Shown one piece after another: positions 32,208 through 43,675 of a stretch of 64,000 bases of DNA. The stretch's first letter is position 1. Each line of letters begins with the position of its first letter. This DNA comes from Lucinisca nassula. Its lineage: Eukaryota; Mollusca; Bivalvia; Lucinida; Lucinidae. Below the pieces are notes generated by a model. It saw only the letters and a program-made list of their open reading frames with translations, was not told where the DNA came from and ran no database searches. Both the position numbers and the translations under genes were made by a program. Where the stretch lies: positions 68,511,396 through 68,575,395 of the forward strand of contig OY757026.1 in NCBI GenBank assembly GCA_963580285.1, written 5' to 3'.

Positions 32208-33320
32208 ACAGTCCAAACTGTATTATATACTCAGTCAAAAAAGTTCCTATACCTAAAATTGCTTCTGTTACTATAGCTACTACAGATAAAAACTACACAA
32301 AGTTTGTTATATTTTGATAAGAAGACTCATTTTCCCGTGCAAAAGCACCATTCTTTTTTGTTTTCGTAAACACATCATCGTAGACTATTGCTTTAAACAC
32401 CCAAGGGGTCACTGTGTCATTTTCGCAGAGAAAATCATTAAAACATGCTATGATTTAGCATCAAAAAATTTCCCTGTACCCTACATTTCTAAAATTTGAT
32501 ACATGTGACATTTCTTTAGATACCATTTGCATCTATTCACAAAAGATTTGGAACTTTAGTTGCATCAGCTACGAGAAACAGGCTATCACATATTGACCTC
32601 CAATTCTTAGAAGTTGTGTGCAAATGCTGCTTTCAATGGGAACTCCGTAGAAAATCGCAATCAATAGTGCTACATGCTACATGAATTTTCTGTATTTTTT
32701 ACCATCGTGATTAAAAGCAATGGTGGACACAAAGCGTTTTTTTGAAAAAATGGCAAAAATTGATTAACAGGAATAAAAATTACAGCAGTTCGAAAATTGC
32801 TATATTTTTAATTGCAAGGGAGATAATTTGAGAATTTCACAAATTAAAACCTCGCTTATAATGCGAGATCATGAGATATTGTAAAAGTAAAGTGTTATCC
32901 GATGTTCAGAAAAAATTGTCTTCCATCTTAGACAAAAAAGAACTTTCTGCGCATGCGCAATGTCCATTTTCTACCAAAATCTTTCTAGGCACATATTGGA
33001 AGACAACTCTGGAGCAGAAAGGTATGGACAAATGCAAGTTTGAGCATTCTCTAGCTAAACGTCCGATTTAAATGTCTACAGCCAAATTTAGCTCAATAGC
33101 TGCAAGATATTTAGTGAGTTTCACCCGAAAGTTGTTATAGTTACTTTTTTGACTAAGTATATAAGCAAGCACCTATGGGTTAATCAAAATAAATTAGACG
33201 GGTGCTTGCTTAATACAGGTGAATTTTAGAGTATTTCTCTTTTTTAGGGAACAAAATGCATGCTTGCTTAAGACAGGTTGTTTGCTTAACAGAGGTGGCC
33301 ACTAAGACAGGTTTTACTGC
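32208..33320. mobile_element. MITE-Q copy split by a TA-insertion element
   Basis: ACAGTCCAAACTGTAT on the left resumes as AGCAAGCACCTATGGG at 33164. Confidence 0.83.
32226..33161. mobile_element. Tc1/mariner-like non-autonomous element, nested
   Basis: Inverted ends TATACTCAGTCAAAAAAGT and TATACTTAGTCAAAAAAGT, TA duplicated at 32224-32225 and 33162-33163. 936 bp with no transposase frame. Confidence 0.86.
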
Positions 33321-33321
33321 A

Positions 33322-33700
33322 CACCATAAGCTCTTAATGACACAAAATAGAAACTGTTACAGTTAACCAACAAATTGCCAAACATGACAACTGTCGTCTG
33401 CTTTGCCGTCTGCCGGTTACCTTAAATGTAAGTTTTTACTAATAGTGTGGACTCAGATCAGATTGCTCCTGTAGGAGGTTTTACAGGTTTTACTCTACAC
33501 CATAAACTCTTAATGACACAAAATAGAAACTGTTAACCCACAAAATGCCAAACATGCCAATTGTCGTCTGCTTTGCCGTCTGCCGGTTACCTTAAACGTA
33601 ATTTTTTGCTAACAGTGCGGACCCAGATCAGACTGCTCCTGATCTGGGCCCACACTGTTTGCCTGTATGCAAAAAATTCTTTAAAAAGTTTGCAAAGAAA
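33322..33700. repeat. About 180-bp duplication with MITE-D text
   Basis: CTCTTAATGACACAAAATAG at 33330 and 33508; each is followed by GTCGTCTGCTTTGCCGTCTG. Confidence 0.75.
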
Positions 33701-33702
33701 AT

Positions 33703-34080
33703 CAGCAAAAGGGTTTATAAGCATGGACGGTCCGCCTCGCACCGCGGTTCCTGGACAGGCTTAGATCCTCTAAGCGGTTTACCAGTACTAGTGTGCGGGC
33801 CGGATTCAGCTCTGCGTGGAAGCATCATGCAGCCCATATATTTCTTCAAGCCCCTATGGGCGGGGGTGCAAACCGCTTAGTGGATCTAAGCCTGTCCAGG
33901 AACTGCGGTGCGAGGGGGACCGCCCATGCTAATAAACCCTATTGGTTTCATTAGGCGACAGGGCTTGAGATGTCATTTGGTCTCAATGTCGGGTAAAAGT
34001 CCCACAAAAGTGGAAGCAACGTCTCCAAAATGACCTTTACGGTGTTGACGGGGATGTTAAACCTCAAATCAAACAAACAG
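33703..34080. mobile_element. Head-to-head SINE-A pieces
   Basis: Minus-strand 5' part to 33868, then a plus-strand copy missing its first about 100 bp; together an inverted arrangement. Confidence 0.8.
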
Positions 34081-34545
34081 ACAAAACAACTTTGTGAAGA
34101 TATGCATCCATAAATCTGATATAACATTCATGTACAGTGTGTGATCATGATCAGAGGACAATCTGTTATTCATTAACTGCTCAAAATATTCATAATCAGT
34201 TACCTAAGGCTGTACATACGTACATGCGTATGATTTTATTATATGATTTTATCGTCATAAGTCATTATTATTATATATGTTTGGTATAAAACATGTGTTA
34301 TATCCTCTAGCAATATTTCACAACTTCATCACTCTCTTAATCTGCATGTGACAAGGAAAATTTTTTTCTAACGATTTTCTATCGAGAAAACTGATTACTG
34401 TAACAAGAGGTCCATGGTGGCCCTTAACCTGTCAACTGCATCTTTCGCCGCCTCTATAGAGTACAAATACATTTAAAAGAAATTAAACCTGGTGACCTAG
34501 TTTTTCACCCAATGTGACCCATATTCCAACTTAACCCAGACCCAG
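34081..34545. other. No recognised gene; AT-rich
   Basis: ACAAGAGGTCCATGGTGGCC at 34405 recalls the motif at 3888; otherwise unassigned. Confidence 0.4.
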
Positions 34546-34592
34546 AAGCCTACTTGGTGTAGTGGTTATGCTACTCGCCTTGTATAGTATAT
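34546..34592 (+). mobile_element. SINE-G head fragment
   Basis: GTAGTGGTTATGCTACTCGC; only the tRNA-like start. Confidence 0.55.
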
Positions 34593-34772
34593 GAATTATC
34601 CATATTCGAGTTATCGAAGTTTCAATGTTTCTAATATCTGGAGCTATTGAGTTCGATTTATGACCTTTTTGGAGATGTTGCTTCCAACTTTGTATTACTT
34701 CTATAATTAAATATCCCAACATTGAGATGAAATGACAAATTCTCAAGCCCTGCCGTTCAATAGGTTTATAGG

Positions 34773-34973
34773 TGGAGCGCGGTGGTGCAGTGGTAAAGCA
34801 TCGGCCTCTGGATCGAGAGGTACCGGGTTCGAACCCCACGAGCGGCAAGTGTTGTTTCCTTAAGCAAGAGACTTTATCCACATTGCTTAGTACTGGTTCT
34901 ACCCAGGAAAAGAGGGCCACATGGAAGATTAGTACTAGTTTACTAAATGTGTTACCCTCTATAAATAAGGTCG

Positions 34974-35008
<35 letters not shown>

Positions 35009-35009
35009 G
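34773..35009 (+). mobile_element. SINE-E, complete
   Basis: Head GTGGTGCAGTGGTAAAGC with box B GGGTTCGAACCCC; tail (ATT)n. Serves as the empty site for the insertion at 28332. Confidence 0.87.
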
Positions 35010-35142
35010 TAGGGACAGTCCAACTTGCACCACTTCAATGCCTGGTCAGGCTTATTTAATAGACCTTCAAAGCTGTTTATGAGTACTCATGTACGGTCAG
35101 TTTCAGCTCTGCATGGAAGCATCATGCAACCCAATCTATTAC

Positions 35143-37533
35143 CTTGTTTAGACGAAGCTTTTAATGCGCATTAGTTCCGAAGTAGATGCGCATATCCGTT
35201 TACACGAACTTCATTAATTCAATGGAAATTTTTATATTGGTGCAACTTAATCCACCTCAAGACCAAGTAGCAGATTCGCATTAAATTTTCCTTCGCTTTA
35301 AATTGTCCGTCTAAACAGCTGCAGCGCATCAGAAGCACAATAAAGTTATACTTAGTATGGACTCATTATTTATTACTCCTGCGAAATTTGTTCTAGAACA
35401 AGCATAAAGTTCTTGAACTTTTGATGAACCTTCAGAACAGTTCTTGAACTTACAGAATAATTCTTGAACTGTGGTTCTGGAACCTGAATCGTTCTCAAAC
35501 ACTGGTTCTAAAACTATGGGATCTAAGGAAGATTTATTCTAGAACTAAACCAGTTCTTGAACTGATCTGCAAGTTCTAGAATGTTGCCCAACAATCAAAT
35601 GGTTCTTGAACAGTTGTAACAAAATCACACTAAATTGAAAGAATAAAAAATCTAGACCTACCACTGTTCTTGAACTGATTTGTGAGTTCTAGAACTGTTG
35701 TACTCTTTTAAAAAAATCTTGAACTGATTTGCAAGTTCTAGAACTGTTAGCCAACATTTAACTGGTTCTTAAACAGTAACGGAACAGTAAGTGTTATCAC
35801 AAAACACACTAAAATTAAAAAAAAACATTCTAGAACAACACAGTTATTGAACTGACTTGTGAGTTCCAGAAAAAATAATTCAGTCTTCCAACATCTGAGG
35901 TTAATAATGAACTGAGTGCTCTGGTTCTAGAATTGTACTAGTTCTTGAAGAGTTCGAAATTTGTAAAACTTCACAACAAGACATTAAAGCTATTTATAGA
36001 CTCAGAGTCAATCCCTGGAAATCTGATCTAGCCTCAACATGTCATGATGACCAACAAGCTGTGATGTCATATTGGTCTAATGCAGTGCATTATGGGATTT
36101 AAAAATGGTTTCCAAAACAGAACAAAAAGAGCAGTGGTATTTGAAAATTAGATTTAAAATTACTCTCAGTTGAGGAAAATAACACAGTCTTTGCATTGTT
36201 TCTTTAGGATATATGAAGATGCTACTTTTCTATTGGTTTGTAGCAAATTTGAGCACTACAGTCACATATAACAGACTCTGAAATGCTGTTGACATCTTTT
36301 TTTTTTTTTTTTTTTGCTTACCAGAAGCACAAGCATACAAATCAAGACTGAAGATACAGTAGCAGAGAAAAATTTCCATCCCTTTCTTTGTTATGATGAA
36401 AGATGTATGGGACTAGAGATTTTATTCTTTCACAATGCCTATAAGAATTTCAAGATGCTCGTAAATGCAAAGGGCTGTGCTGAATAAGAGACAGCTAACA
36501 CAATTTTGACTTTGAATTTAGCTGACATAAATAGGAAAGAATAAATGATAACTCACAAAAAATCAGGGAAAAATATCTAGTTTCAACAGTACTGTGCAGT
36601 TTTGAATTTTACAGTCCATTTCAATAACGACATGGCCACTTGGTAAGTTGCAAAAAAATAGTACATGTTACACCAGTATATGTCCTTTGACTGTAATTCG
36701 CTGTTGTTACATTAGTTTTTTTTATTGAAGAATAATAATTATTTGGTGTCTGTGGTCTTTATTATCATGAAATGTTAAGCATAATTATTGGAACAGTTCA
36801 TAATTTAGTTCTTGAACATGTTCTTGAACTGTTCTTGAACTTTATATGGCTGTTCTAGAACTACATAAAAATCTAGAACAAATTCTAGAATTGTTCTAGA
36901 ATGAATTCTAGAAAACCATTTAAGGTTCAATTACTATTCTAGAACTAGTTCAAGAACTGTTCTAAAATGATTTCTTGAATTCCAAAACTAGGTTCAAGAA
37001 TTGTTCAAGAACCATTCTTGAGTTTCTTGACAAATTCTAGAATTGTTCCAGAACAAATTCTAGAATACATTCTAAAACTTTGTTCTAGAGTGGCCATTTA
37101 ATGTTCAAGAACAATTCTAGAACGAGTTACAGAATTGTTCCAGAATCATTTCTTGAATTCCTCGTAGGGGTGTAACACTAATGTTTGTGAAATAAACCTT
37201 TCTCTTCGATTTTAATAAACCAACAGTAAACAATTGAACATCAATGAAATTAAGAACACGAAAGCAAGTCTCCGAGTCCGCTGAATTCTTTTGAATTTTT
37301 CAGTAGTCCCTGAACTCGACTTTTCTGCTTCCTTAATAATGATAACAAACATGCATTGTTTCTTGGAGACATTTTTATGGTGTTTTTCATTTTTCCCGGC
37401 GAAATTTAATCGATTGAACTGCTATAAAATTTGAACGAAAATTTGCTCGTGTGGACAGATTATAGGATTTATATCGCTTTACCTTGAAGCTCTGCAAACA
37501 AAGCGATGCTGCTGCGCAATCGTGTAAACAGAC
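35143..37533. mobile_element. 2.4-kb foldback-type element in SINE-A
   Basis: Ends carry inverted TGTTTAGACGA / TGTTTACACGA motifs repeated subterminally. The body holds the TTCNNGAA blocks. No transposase seen. Borders are placed from the SINE-A break. Confidence 0.6.
35380..37160. repeat. TTCNNGAA palindrome arrays
   Basis: About 15 TTCTTGAA/TTCTAGAA/TTCCAGAA in 35380-35960 and about 19 in 36780-37160, counted by eye; a random sequence would have well under one per block. The spacing between palindromes is irregular. Confidence 0.85.
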
Positions 37534-37556
37534 TATATGTTTCCAAGCCCCAATGG

Positions 37557-37816
37557 GCAGTATACAACTTTTGAAAAACAGTCCGCCGAAAAATGGAATA
37601 TATAAAATTCCATAACAGCAAATTACCAGCTAGGCAGTCAGTTTTTTTTTCTAGTTCCATTTATTTCAAGTCAATTTTCAAAATGGCCAAGAATCACTAT
37701 AAATGACATCTCCGGCTTCCAGCTTTCTTAATCAGATGTCAAGAAAATGGACATTACCAGAATTCTGAGGCACAGATTTCAAAGCAGTAGTTAATGATAA
37801 TGTTGAGATAATTTTC
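37557..37816. other. No recognised feature
   Basis: Unassigned DNA. Confidence 0.35.
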
Positions 37817-38029
37817 TTAGCCCTTGCCCTGCTGAGCCCGGCTATGCCTTATTTTCCAAACAATGAAGATCCAGATCAGATGGCTTCTGATGAAGCCATC
37901 TGATCAGGATCTACATTGTTTGCCATTCAGATAGTGAATTGGTTGCAATAATTTGCATCAAGCAATCTGATTGGTTGATAATCGGTAGTGGGTGTGGCAT
38001 ATATAAATATTCAGCAGGTCAAGGGTTAA
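37817..38029. mobile_element. MITE-P copy, inverted
   Basis: TTAGCCCTTGCCCTGCTGA start, AGGTCAAGGGTTAA end. Confidence 0.85.
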
Positions 38030-38095
38030 GTTCTGTGGGTACTTACTGGAGTACAGTGATTCAAGGCAGGGAATCAAATTACTGGTATAATGGAC

Positions 38096-38322
38096 TACCG
38101 TAAAAATTCTAAAAATTAAGACACCTTGAGAACTTAACTGCTGTAATATTCCATAAATTTTAACCAATTTGTTTCATGATCTAGCAAGGAGTCTAAAAGA
38201 GGCAGTCAGAATGGCAAACAATGTAGATCCTGATCAGACTGTTTCTTCAGGTGCAGTCTGGTCTGTTCTGCACTGTTTGCTTAATGAGGCCTATCTCTCC
38301 AAGAACTAAGGATCATTATTCA
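38096..38322. mobile_element. MITE-C copy
   Basis: TACCGTAAAAATTCTAAAAA start, ACTAAGGATCATTATT end. Confidence 0.78.
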
Positions 38323-38339
38323 GTTGATTTTAGAAATTG

Positions 38340-38685
38340 ATTTATGGTAAAAATTGGTTGAACTTTCTGCAAACAGTTAGGCCCTGATCAGACACCACAT
38401 TCTGTGCCTGCAGCATTTGCCAGTGTCCTGTTTTAACTCTTATCCTGCTGTTCACGACAACCCTTTTCTTTGCGAACAGTGTAGATCCAGATCAGATGGC
38501 TTCTGAAGAAGCCATCTGGGGCCTGTTGTTCAAAACTAACGACAGAAGTCAGATATGGGTGTGGCTAAACTGAATATTCAGCAAGAGAAGGGTTAAAAAT
38601 GGTTGAACTGTCTGCAAACAGAAATAGGCACTGATCAGACACCACATTCTGGGCCTGCAGCATTTGCCAGTGTCCCGTTTTAAAT
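38340..38685. repeat. Direct repeat around a MITE-P
   Basis: CACTGATCAGACACCACATT-type segments at 38340-38430 and 38593-38683 flank MITE-P at 38434-38594. Confidence 0.75.
38434..38594. mobile_element. MITE-P copy with internal deletion
   Basis: TTAACTCTTATCCTGCTG start, AGAAGGGTTAA end; one hairpin flank is missing. Confidence 0.78.
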
Positions 38686-38689
38686 GGGG

Positions 38690-39049
38690 GAGCTCCTTTG
38701 TGCCACTGAAACATAGAACTTGGATAAAAGCTGACAAAAGCGATTTTTTCGGCCAAAGAACTTTTGTCCAATTCACAACCTTATAATGCTTGACATTCAA
38801 AGCATACTGTAAGACTGATGCAAATTTGCCGACGGGGATTTCACTACAAGACGAAGTTAACAGAAATTGTAATCTGAAGAAATAATTACATGGCATGTGT
38901 CACGTAAACTTCAATTTGGCGTTGCAATAATCCATTTACTGGCAATTATTTGTACCAGCAAACGCTCAGATCAGCCTGCGCATCTCAGTGCACATGTGTG
39001 CAGATTGATCTGGAGCCAGTTTTCTACCTACACAAAGCCTCTTTGGATC
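38690..39049. other. Unassigned
   Basis: No element or exon recognised. Confidence 0.35.
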
Positions 39050-39256
39050 TTAACCCTGCTGAATATTTTAATCTGCCACACCTACTACTGATTATAAACC
39101 AATCAGATTCCTTGATGCAAATTATTGTGACAAATTCACAATCTGAATGGCAAACAATGTAGATCCTGATCAGATTGCTTCATCAGAAGTCATCTGATCT
39201 GGATCTTCATTGTTTGGAAAATAAGGCATATCCGGGCTCAGCAGGACAAGGGTTAA
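39050..39256. mobile_element. MITE-P copy
   Basis: TTAA edges; right TTAA shared with the MITE-T that follows. Confidence 0.86.
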
Positions 39257-39743
39257 CCCACTGAATACAACAGTAAAACCGCCTAAAATTAGGACTGTAA
39301 TTCTAAAGGGTGCAGTTATTCTTTCTTTGTGCTTTCTACACACTATGTCTTCTGGTCAGGGACCACCTTTGGGACTGTTCAAAAGTGGTCTTAAAGACCA
39401 CTTTTGAACAGTCCCAAAGGTGGTCTTAATATAGGAATTTCACTGTAGTGGACTCTTCCATTGCTAAATACTGAACAAGTCAATTTGTCATATAAGGGGT
39501 GTGAGGCCTATTTTCTCGTTTTTTATTCTATTTTTGACACAAATTTCTGTAAGCAAATACAGCAGGCCCTGATTGGACGCCACAGAATGCGGCGTCCGAT
39601 CAGGGCCTGCTCTATTTGCTAACAGAATTTTCAGTCAAAAATAGAATAATTATAACAAAAAATATGCCTGACACCCCTTATATGACAAATGGACTTGTCC
39701 AACATACAGCAATGGAAGTGTCCACCAGTATACAATAGGTTAA
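39253..39743. mobile_element. MITE-T, long-palindrome form, interrupted
   Basis: Both halves match the same half of MITE-T, giving arms of about 145 bp around a perfectly paired GGCCCTGATTGGACGCC hairpin. Interrupted at 39269-39446. Confidence 0.8.
39269..39446. mobile_element. 53-bp-family element, short form
   Basis: ACAGTAAAACCGCC start, GGAATTTCACTGTA end; centre is an inverted repeat GGGACTGTTCAAAAGTGG / CCACTTTTGAACAGTCCC. Confidence 0.75.
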
Positions 39744-40013
39744 GCCACTTTTCCAAAGCCAGCTGCCAACTTTTGTGACGGCCTATTAGTATTTCTATAA
39801 ACTTAACAAGTCTGAAAAATGTGTCTCAATCTTATAAAAGAAAGAATTTGCCCCAGATCTGCTAATTCTATCCCCTAAAATATTTTTGAAAAGAAAGCCT
39901 TCCTTGAAGGTATATCTAAATCCTCTTAACTAGGAAAGTTGACACTGTTAACAGGCTTAAGTCTTAAAAGTAGTTCCGAAATGCAAGTCTGAAACTGTCT
40001 GTAAACTCTGATA
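39744..40013. other. Unassigned
   Basis: No recognised feature. Confidence 0.35.
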
Positions 40014-40497
40014 GGCACTGTGTATTCTATGGATTGGAGTCTTGAAGTGCAGTCTGGAGCCAAATTTTGGAGTAACGCTTAATTTGTACACTCTTACTCT
40101 TTTCCGGCTGCAGGATCCATTTACTTTGCATGCTTACATGTCTATACTTATTGTCTCACCGACCGAATATAGGGATCAGGATGTCATCTGTCTGTCCGCC
40201 CGTAGATGCAACATTGTGATCCTTTGCTACATATAAATCGTACTTGATACAATTGTTCACGAGGTTTAGAAGGTGTAGCAGATAACAGATACTCTTCAAA
40301 ATATGACTCCAAACTCCAGCCCAAGACTCCGCTCCAAGACTCCACTGCATAGAATATATGGCACTTTATTCTATGGAGTGGGTTTGGAGTTGAGTTTGGA
40401 GTCATACTTTGGAGATTATTTGTTATGAAATGTGCAGAGTCAAGATCAAATCCTTTTGTCAAGATACAAAATAAGGCTTACTTTTATGTAGTTGTAC

Positions 40498-40574
40498 ATT
40501 CAGAATCAGAATCAGAATTGTTACTGGTGACACGTCAAAAGACATTCATACACCAGGACCTGTGATGTGGGAAG
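40498..40574 (-). mobile_element. LINE 3' end with TCTGAT-type tail
   Basis: Continues from the reverse transcriptase stop on the minus strand and ends in repeated TTCTGA units. The segment GACGTGTCACCAGTAACA is shared with 61594-61652, so it marks the 3' UTR of the family. Confidence 0.75.
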
Positions 40575-41303
40575 TCAGTCCCTAGCTCTAACCAAAGAGG
40601 TAAATTTAGCTACACAATCATCAGCACCTTCAGCTGTCGAAATAATCGAATCGGGAAGGGCATTCCAATCTCTAATGGTTCTGGGGAAGAACGACTCTTT
40701 ATACATGTAAATGTCAGTTCTTGCAGTAAGGGTCTGAAAGGCCAACGAATGGTGATTTTTACAGTGTCTAGCTGGGGGAACAAGGTCATCTGTTGGAATG
40801 CTGGCAGCACCCTTTAGACCTTTGTATAATAGGATTAGCATACTGTCTTTTCTCCATTTCTTGAGAGACTCCCATTTTAATTTTCCAATTATTCCAGTCA
40901 TGCTCCCAGTTTCAAAGCAGTAATTGCCTGTTACAAATCTAGCAGCTCTATTCTGAAGTTTCTCAATTTCATCGTTAAGGACCACTCCACTGGGGTCCCA
41001 GATACAACAACCATATTCCAAGATTGGGCGAACAAGACCTTTATATGCTGCCTCTTTAACATCCTGGGGGCACTGATGAAGATTTTGCCTCAGGAAACCA
41101 AGTGTTCTATTTGCCTTAGTACACATGTTGCTAATATGAGTATTCCATCTCAAGTTGTGTGAGATTGTCACTCCAAGGTATTTACTGGAGTCCACATTCT
41201 CGAGGACCGTTCCCTCTAAGGTGTAAGAAGCCCCAACTTTATTAGATCGTAAGCGCTGACACACAAAAACAGATTGCCAAAATAAATCTAAACTGATTTT
41301 CAT
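40575..41303 (-). pseudogene. LINE reverse transcriptase C-terminal part (jockey/CR1-like), 5'-truncated
   Basis: Open frame of 242 codons encoding the end of a non-LTR retrotransposon reverse transcriptase. Recognisable pieces are KYLGVTISHNLRWNTHI (the post-palm/thumb motif of jockey and CR1-type elements), CTKANRTLGFLRQNL, RPILEYGCCIWDP, KLQNRAARFVTGNY and FFPRTIRDWNALP. The polymerase palm with its catalytic Asp pair and any endonuclease are absent, so this is a 5'-truncated copy unable to act alone. The frame is intact to its stop, which suggests a fairly recent insertion. It sits inside the 40014-42452 inverted-repeat element. Class is judged from motifs only and could be a related clade. 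Confidence 0.85.
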
Positions 41304-41509
41304 CCTAAATTGGGCATTTTGTCAAGAACTTTCATTATGTAAGAGAAAAACAAGTGGACCTTGAGGTCATGATTACTCCCCTGAGCACCGAGGCTTGGGA
41401 TGACTTTTACACTGGCTGTATCTAACAACTTACAACTCTGCTGTAAAAAAACTTGTGAACCAATTAAATGAATTATGTAATCAAATTTGCCTGTGCTGTA
41501 CAAAAACGT

Positions 41510-41808
41510 TCGCCCCCGCCCATAGGGGCTTGAAGAAATATATGGGCTGCATGATGCTTCCACGCAGAGCTGAATCCGGCCCGCACACTAGTACTGGTAA
41601 ACCGCATAGAGGATCTAAGCCTGTACAGGAACCGCGGTGCGAGGCGGACCGTCCATGCTAATAAACCCTATTGGTTTCATTGGGCGACAGGGCTTGAGAT
41701 GTCATTTCATCTCAATGTCGGGTAAAAGTCCCACAAAATTGGAAGCAACGTCTCCAAAATGACCTTTACAGTGTTGACGGGGACGTTAAACCTCAATCAA
41801 TCAATCAA
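41510..41808 (+). mobile_element. SINE-A with target duplication and TCAA tail
   Basis: TGTACAAAAACGT at 41497-41509 and 41809-41821. The tail is (TCAA)n instead of CAAA. Confidence 0.93.
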
Positions 41809-42452
41809 TGTACAAAAACGTGATGATCATTGAAGGGGTAAAGGTAGAAGAGTTGGTCTGTTTGAGTAAGTTATATCACATATCAATTTTTGTGACCATA
41901 GCGTGTCTTGTTTGAGGAAAAGAGTGATTTTTTTCAATACCATAAACTGAGCTGGCCATGATTTAATTTTTTTATTGTTGGCATTTGAACAAAAGTTCCT
42001 AAATCTCACTTCATGTGCATCTTCCACCAGTTTCTAAGCATATGAAGTTCTAATTCATCTGACTAAGACAAGTCATGATCAATATATTACAGCACATTTT
42101 GAAAATCATGGCGGATACAGGGTTATATGTATTGCAGGGGGAGATAACTAAAATATAATGGCCCAAAAAGCTGTGATTCTTGCACTTGACACACCTCAAC
42201 CTCCTGTACAATTGTATCAAGTACCATCAAAATCTCTCAAAGGGTAGCAATCACATTTTTGCATCTACGGTCAGACAAACGTATGACATCCTGATCCCTA
42301 TAATTATCTCCCCAATCTACGAGTTGATCAGGAGATAATAAGTATGAACTACAATATCTTGCAGATAATAGCAGGTGTGTGCAAATTATTTGCACTCTAA
42401 ACTTTACTCCAAGACTCCACTTTAAGACTCCACTCCATAGAATACACAGTAC

Positions 42453-42905
42453 CCAAATTATAGCATAGATTCAGAAAGGCAACAATTCAGACTAAATCAG
42501 ACTTTATTCGGCATATTTTCAGAAATAATTCAGACAGATTCTGAGACAAAGATTCAGGCGTGTCAGTCTGAAACTTTCTGAATTATCAATGAATCTCTCT
42601 GAAATGCAAGTTTGAAATTAAGAATCAAACTTAAAGAACAATTCGACCCCATGATGATGACAGTCTCCATATTTTATGGATGTTTCCCCGACCCAGCCTC
42701 AGTGGGGTCACGGAACCAACCACCACTTGATCACCATCCAACTGTCAGCCACTTGGGCCATTATCTGCCACCAGCACAGTGTGAAACTGTAGATTCTGAC
42801 TATGGGTTTTGTTTATGTTGTTGGTTCAATGTCTCAATCAACACTAGATCATGTTGGAGATTGCTGGACTTTAGCCTGACACTGAGATAGCCCTGCAGCC
42901 CAAAG
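42453..42905. other. Unassigned; open frame without known motif
   Basis: The frame at 42612-42890 has no recognised domain. Confidence 0.35.
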
Positions 42906-42927
42906 TAACTGCTAGGGCCAGCCAGGT

Positions 42928-43095
42928 GTGAGTGAGTATTTGAGATTTTTGTCTCACCAACAGCTAAGGTCATACAGAGATAGGACCTCAGTTTGAAGAC
43001 GCATCAGAAAGTCTTGAGAAGCCCGGGATCAATTCTGGGACCCCTGGTTTTCAAGGCGAGTAGCATAACAACTACACCATGGAGGCCTCTGAGGC
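42928..43095 (-). mobile_element. SINE-G copy
   Basis: Minus copy ending in the head CACCATGGAGGCCTC. Confidence 0.8.
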
Positions 43096-43247
43096 AGGTA
43101 TAATCTTTGTGATAAGTTGCCATGCTGTACTCATAAGTTCCATGGGAGAAGCACAACGCAGCCCACTCTGTTAATCCAAACCCTGATGGGTGGAGTTGAC
43201 TGTGGGGTAGTTCAAACAAGCATCACAATTAATGTTTTAAGCTGAAA

Positions 43248-43424
43248 TTAACCCTTGTCCTGCTGAATATTTTGATCTGCCACACCCACAACAGATTATC
43301 ACCCAATCAGATTACTTGATGTAAATTATTGAAACAAATTCACAATCTGAAAGACAAACATCTGATCTGGATCTACAATGTTTGAAAGATAAGGCATATC
43401 CGGGCCCAGCAGGACAAGGGTTAA
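43248..43424. mobile_element. MITE-P with deleted hairpin arm
   Basis: TTAACCCTTGTCCTGCTGA start and inverse end; only CATCTGATCTGGATC of the hairpin remains. Confidence 0.82.
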
Positions 43425-43477
43425 AGGAATATACTGAGGAAAATAGATAAGCTTTGATCGGCGGAGTTTTTGTTGTT

Positions 43478-43675
43478 GTTGATGTTTTGGGTTTTGGTTT
43501 TATGGCCCTTTCAAGATTATTTCACTTATTTCAAGCTGATGGGCAAAAACCAAAGAAAAACCAATGGACCTTTTGTTAATGTTGCAGAACTTGGTGTCTC
43601 TCATGCGGTCCAAGCGAGGGTCAAACTACAGCAGTGAGAAGAGTAAGCGCTCTTTAAACACTAGGCCATTGAGAC
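43478..43675 (-). mobile_element. SINE-V copy
   Basis: GGTTTTATGGCCCTTTCAAG start, tRNA-like head at the right with AACACTAGGCCATTGAG. Confidence 0.75.

Larger units (their letters stand above)
34660..37556 (-). mobile_element. SINE-A spread over three pieces
   Basis: Pieces 34660-34772, 35010-35142 and 37534-37556 (CCAAGCCCCAATGGGC), split by SINE-E and by the foldback element. Confidence 0.75.
40014..42452. mobile_element. Element with about 200-bp inverted ends hosting LINE and SINE
   Basis: GCACTGTGTATTCTATGGAT at 40014 and an inverted partner near 42452. Deeper inverted text ATAGGGATCAGGATGTCAT at 40168 matches 42278-42302 reversed. A third terminus-like palindrome at 40290-40420 suggests two related elements. 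Contains the LINE and a SINE-A. Confidence 0.65.

Noticed and set aside
42612..42890. 92-codon frame as an exon
   Set aside because: No conserved motif and no convincing splice pair in frame.
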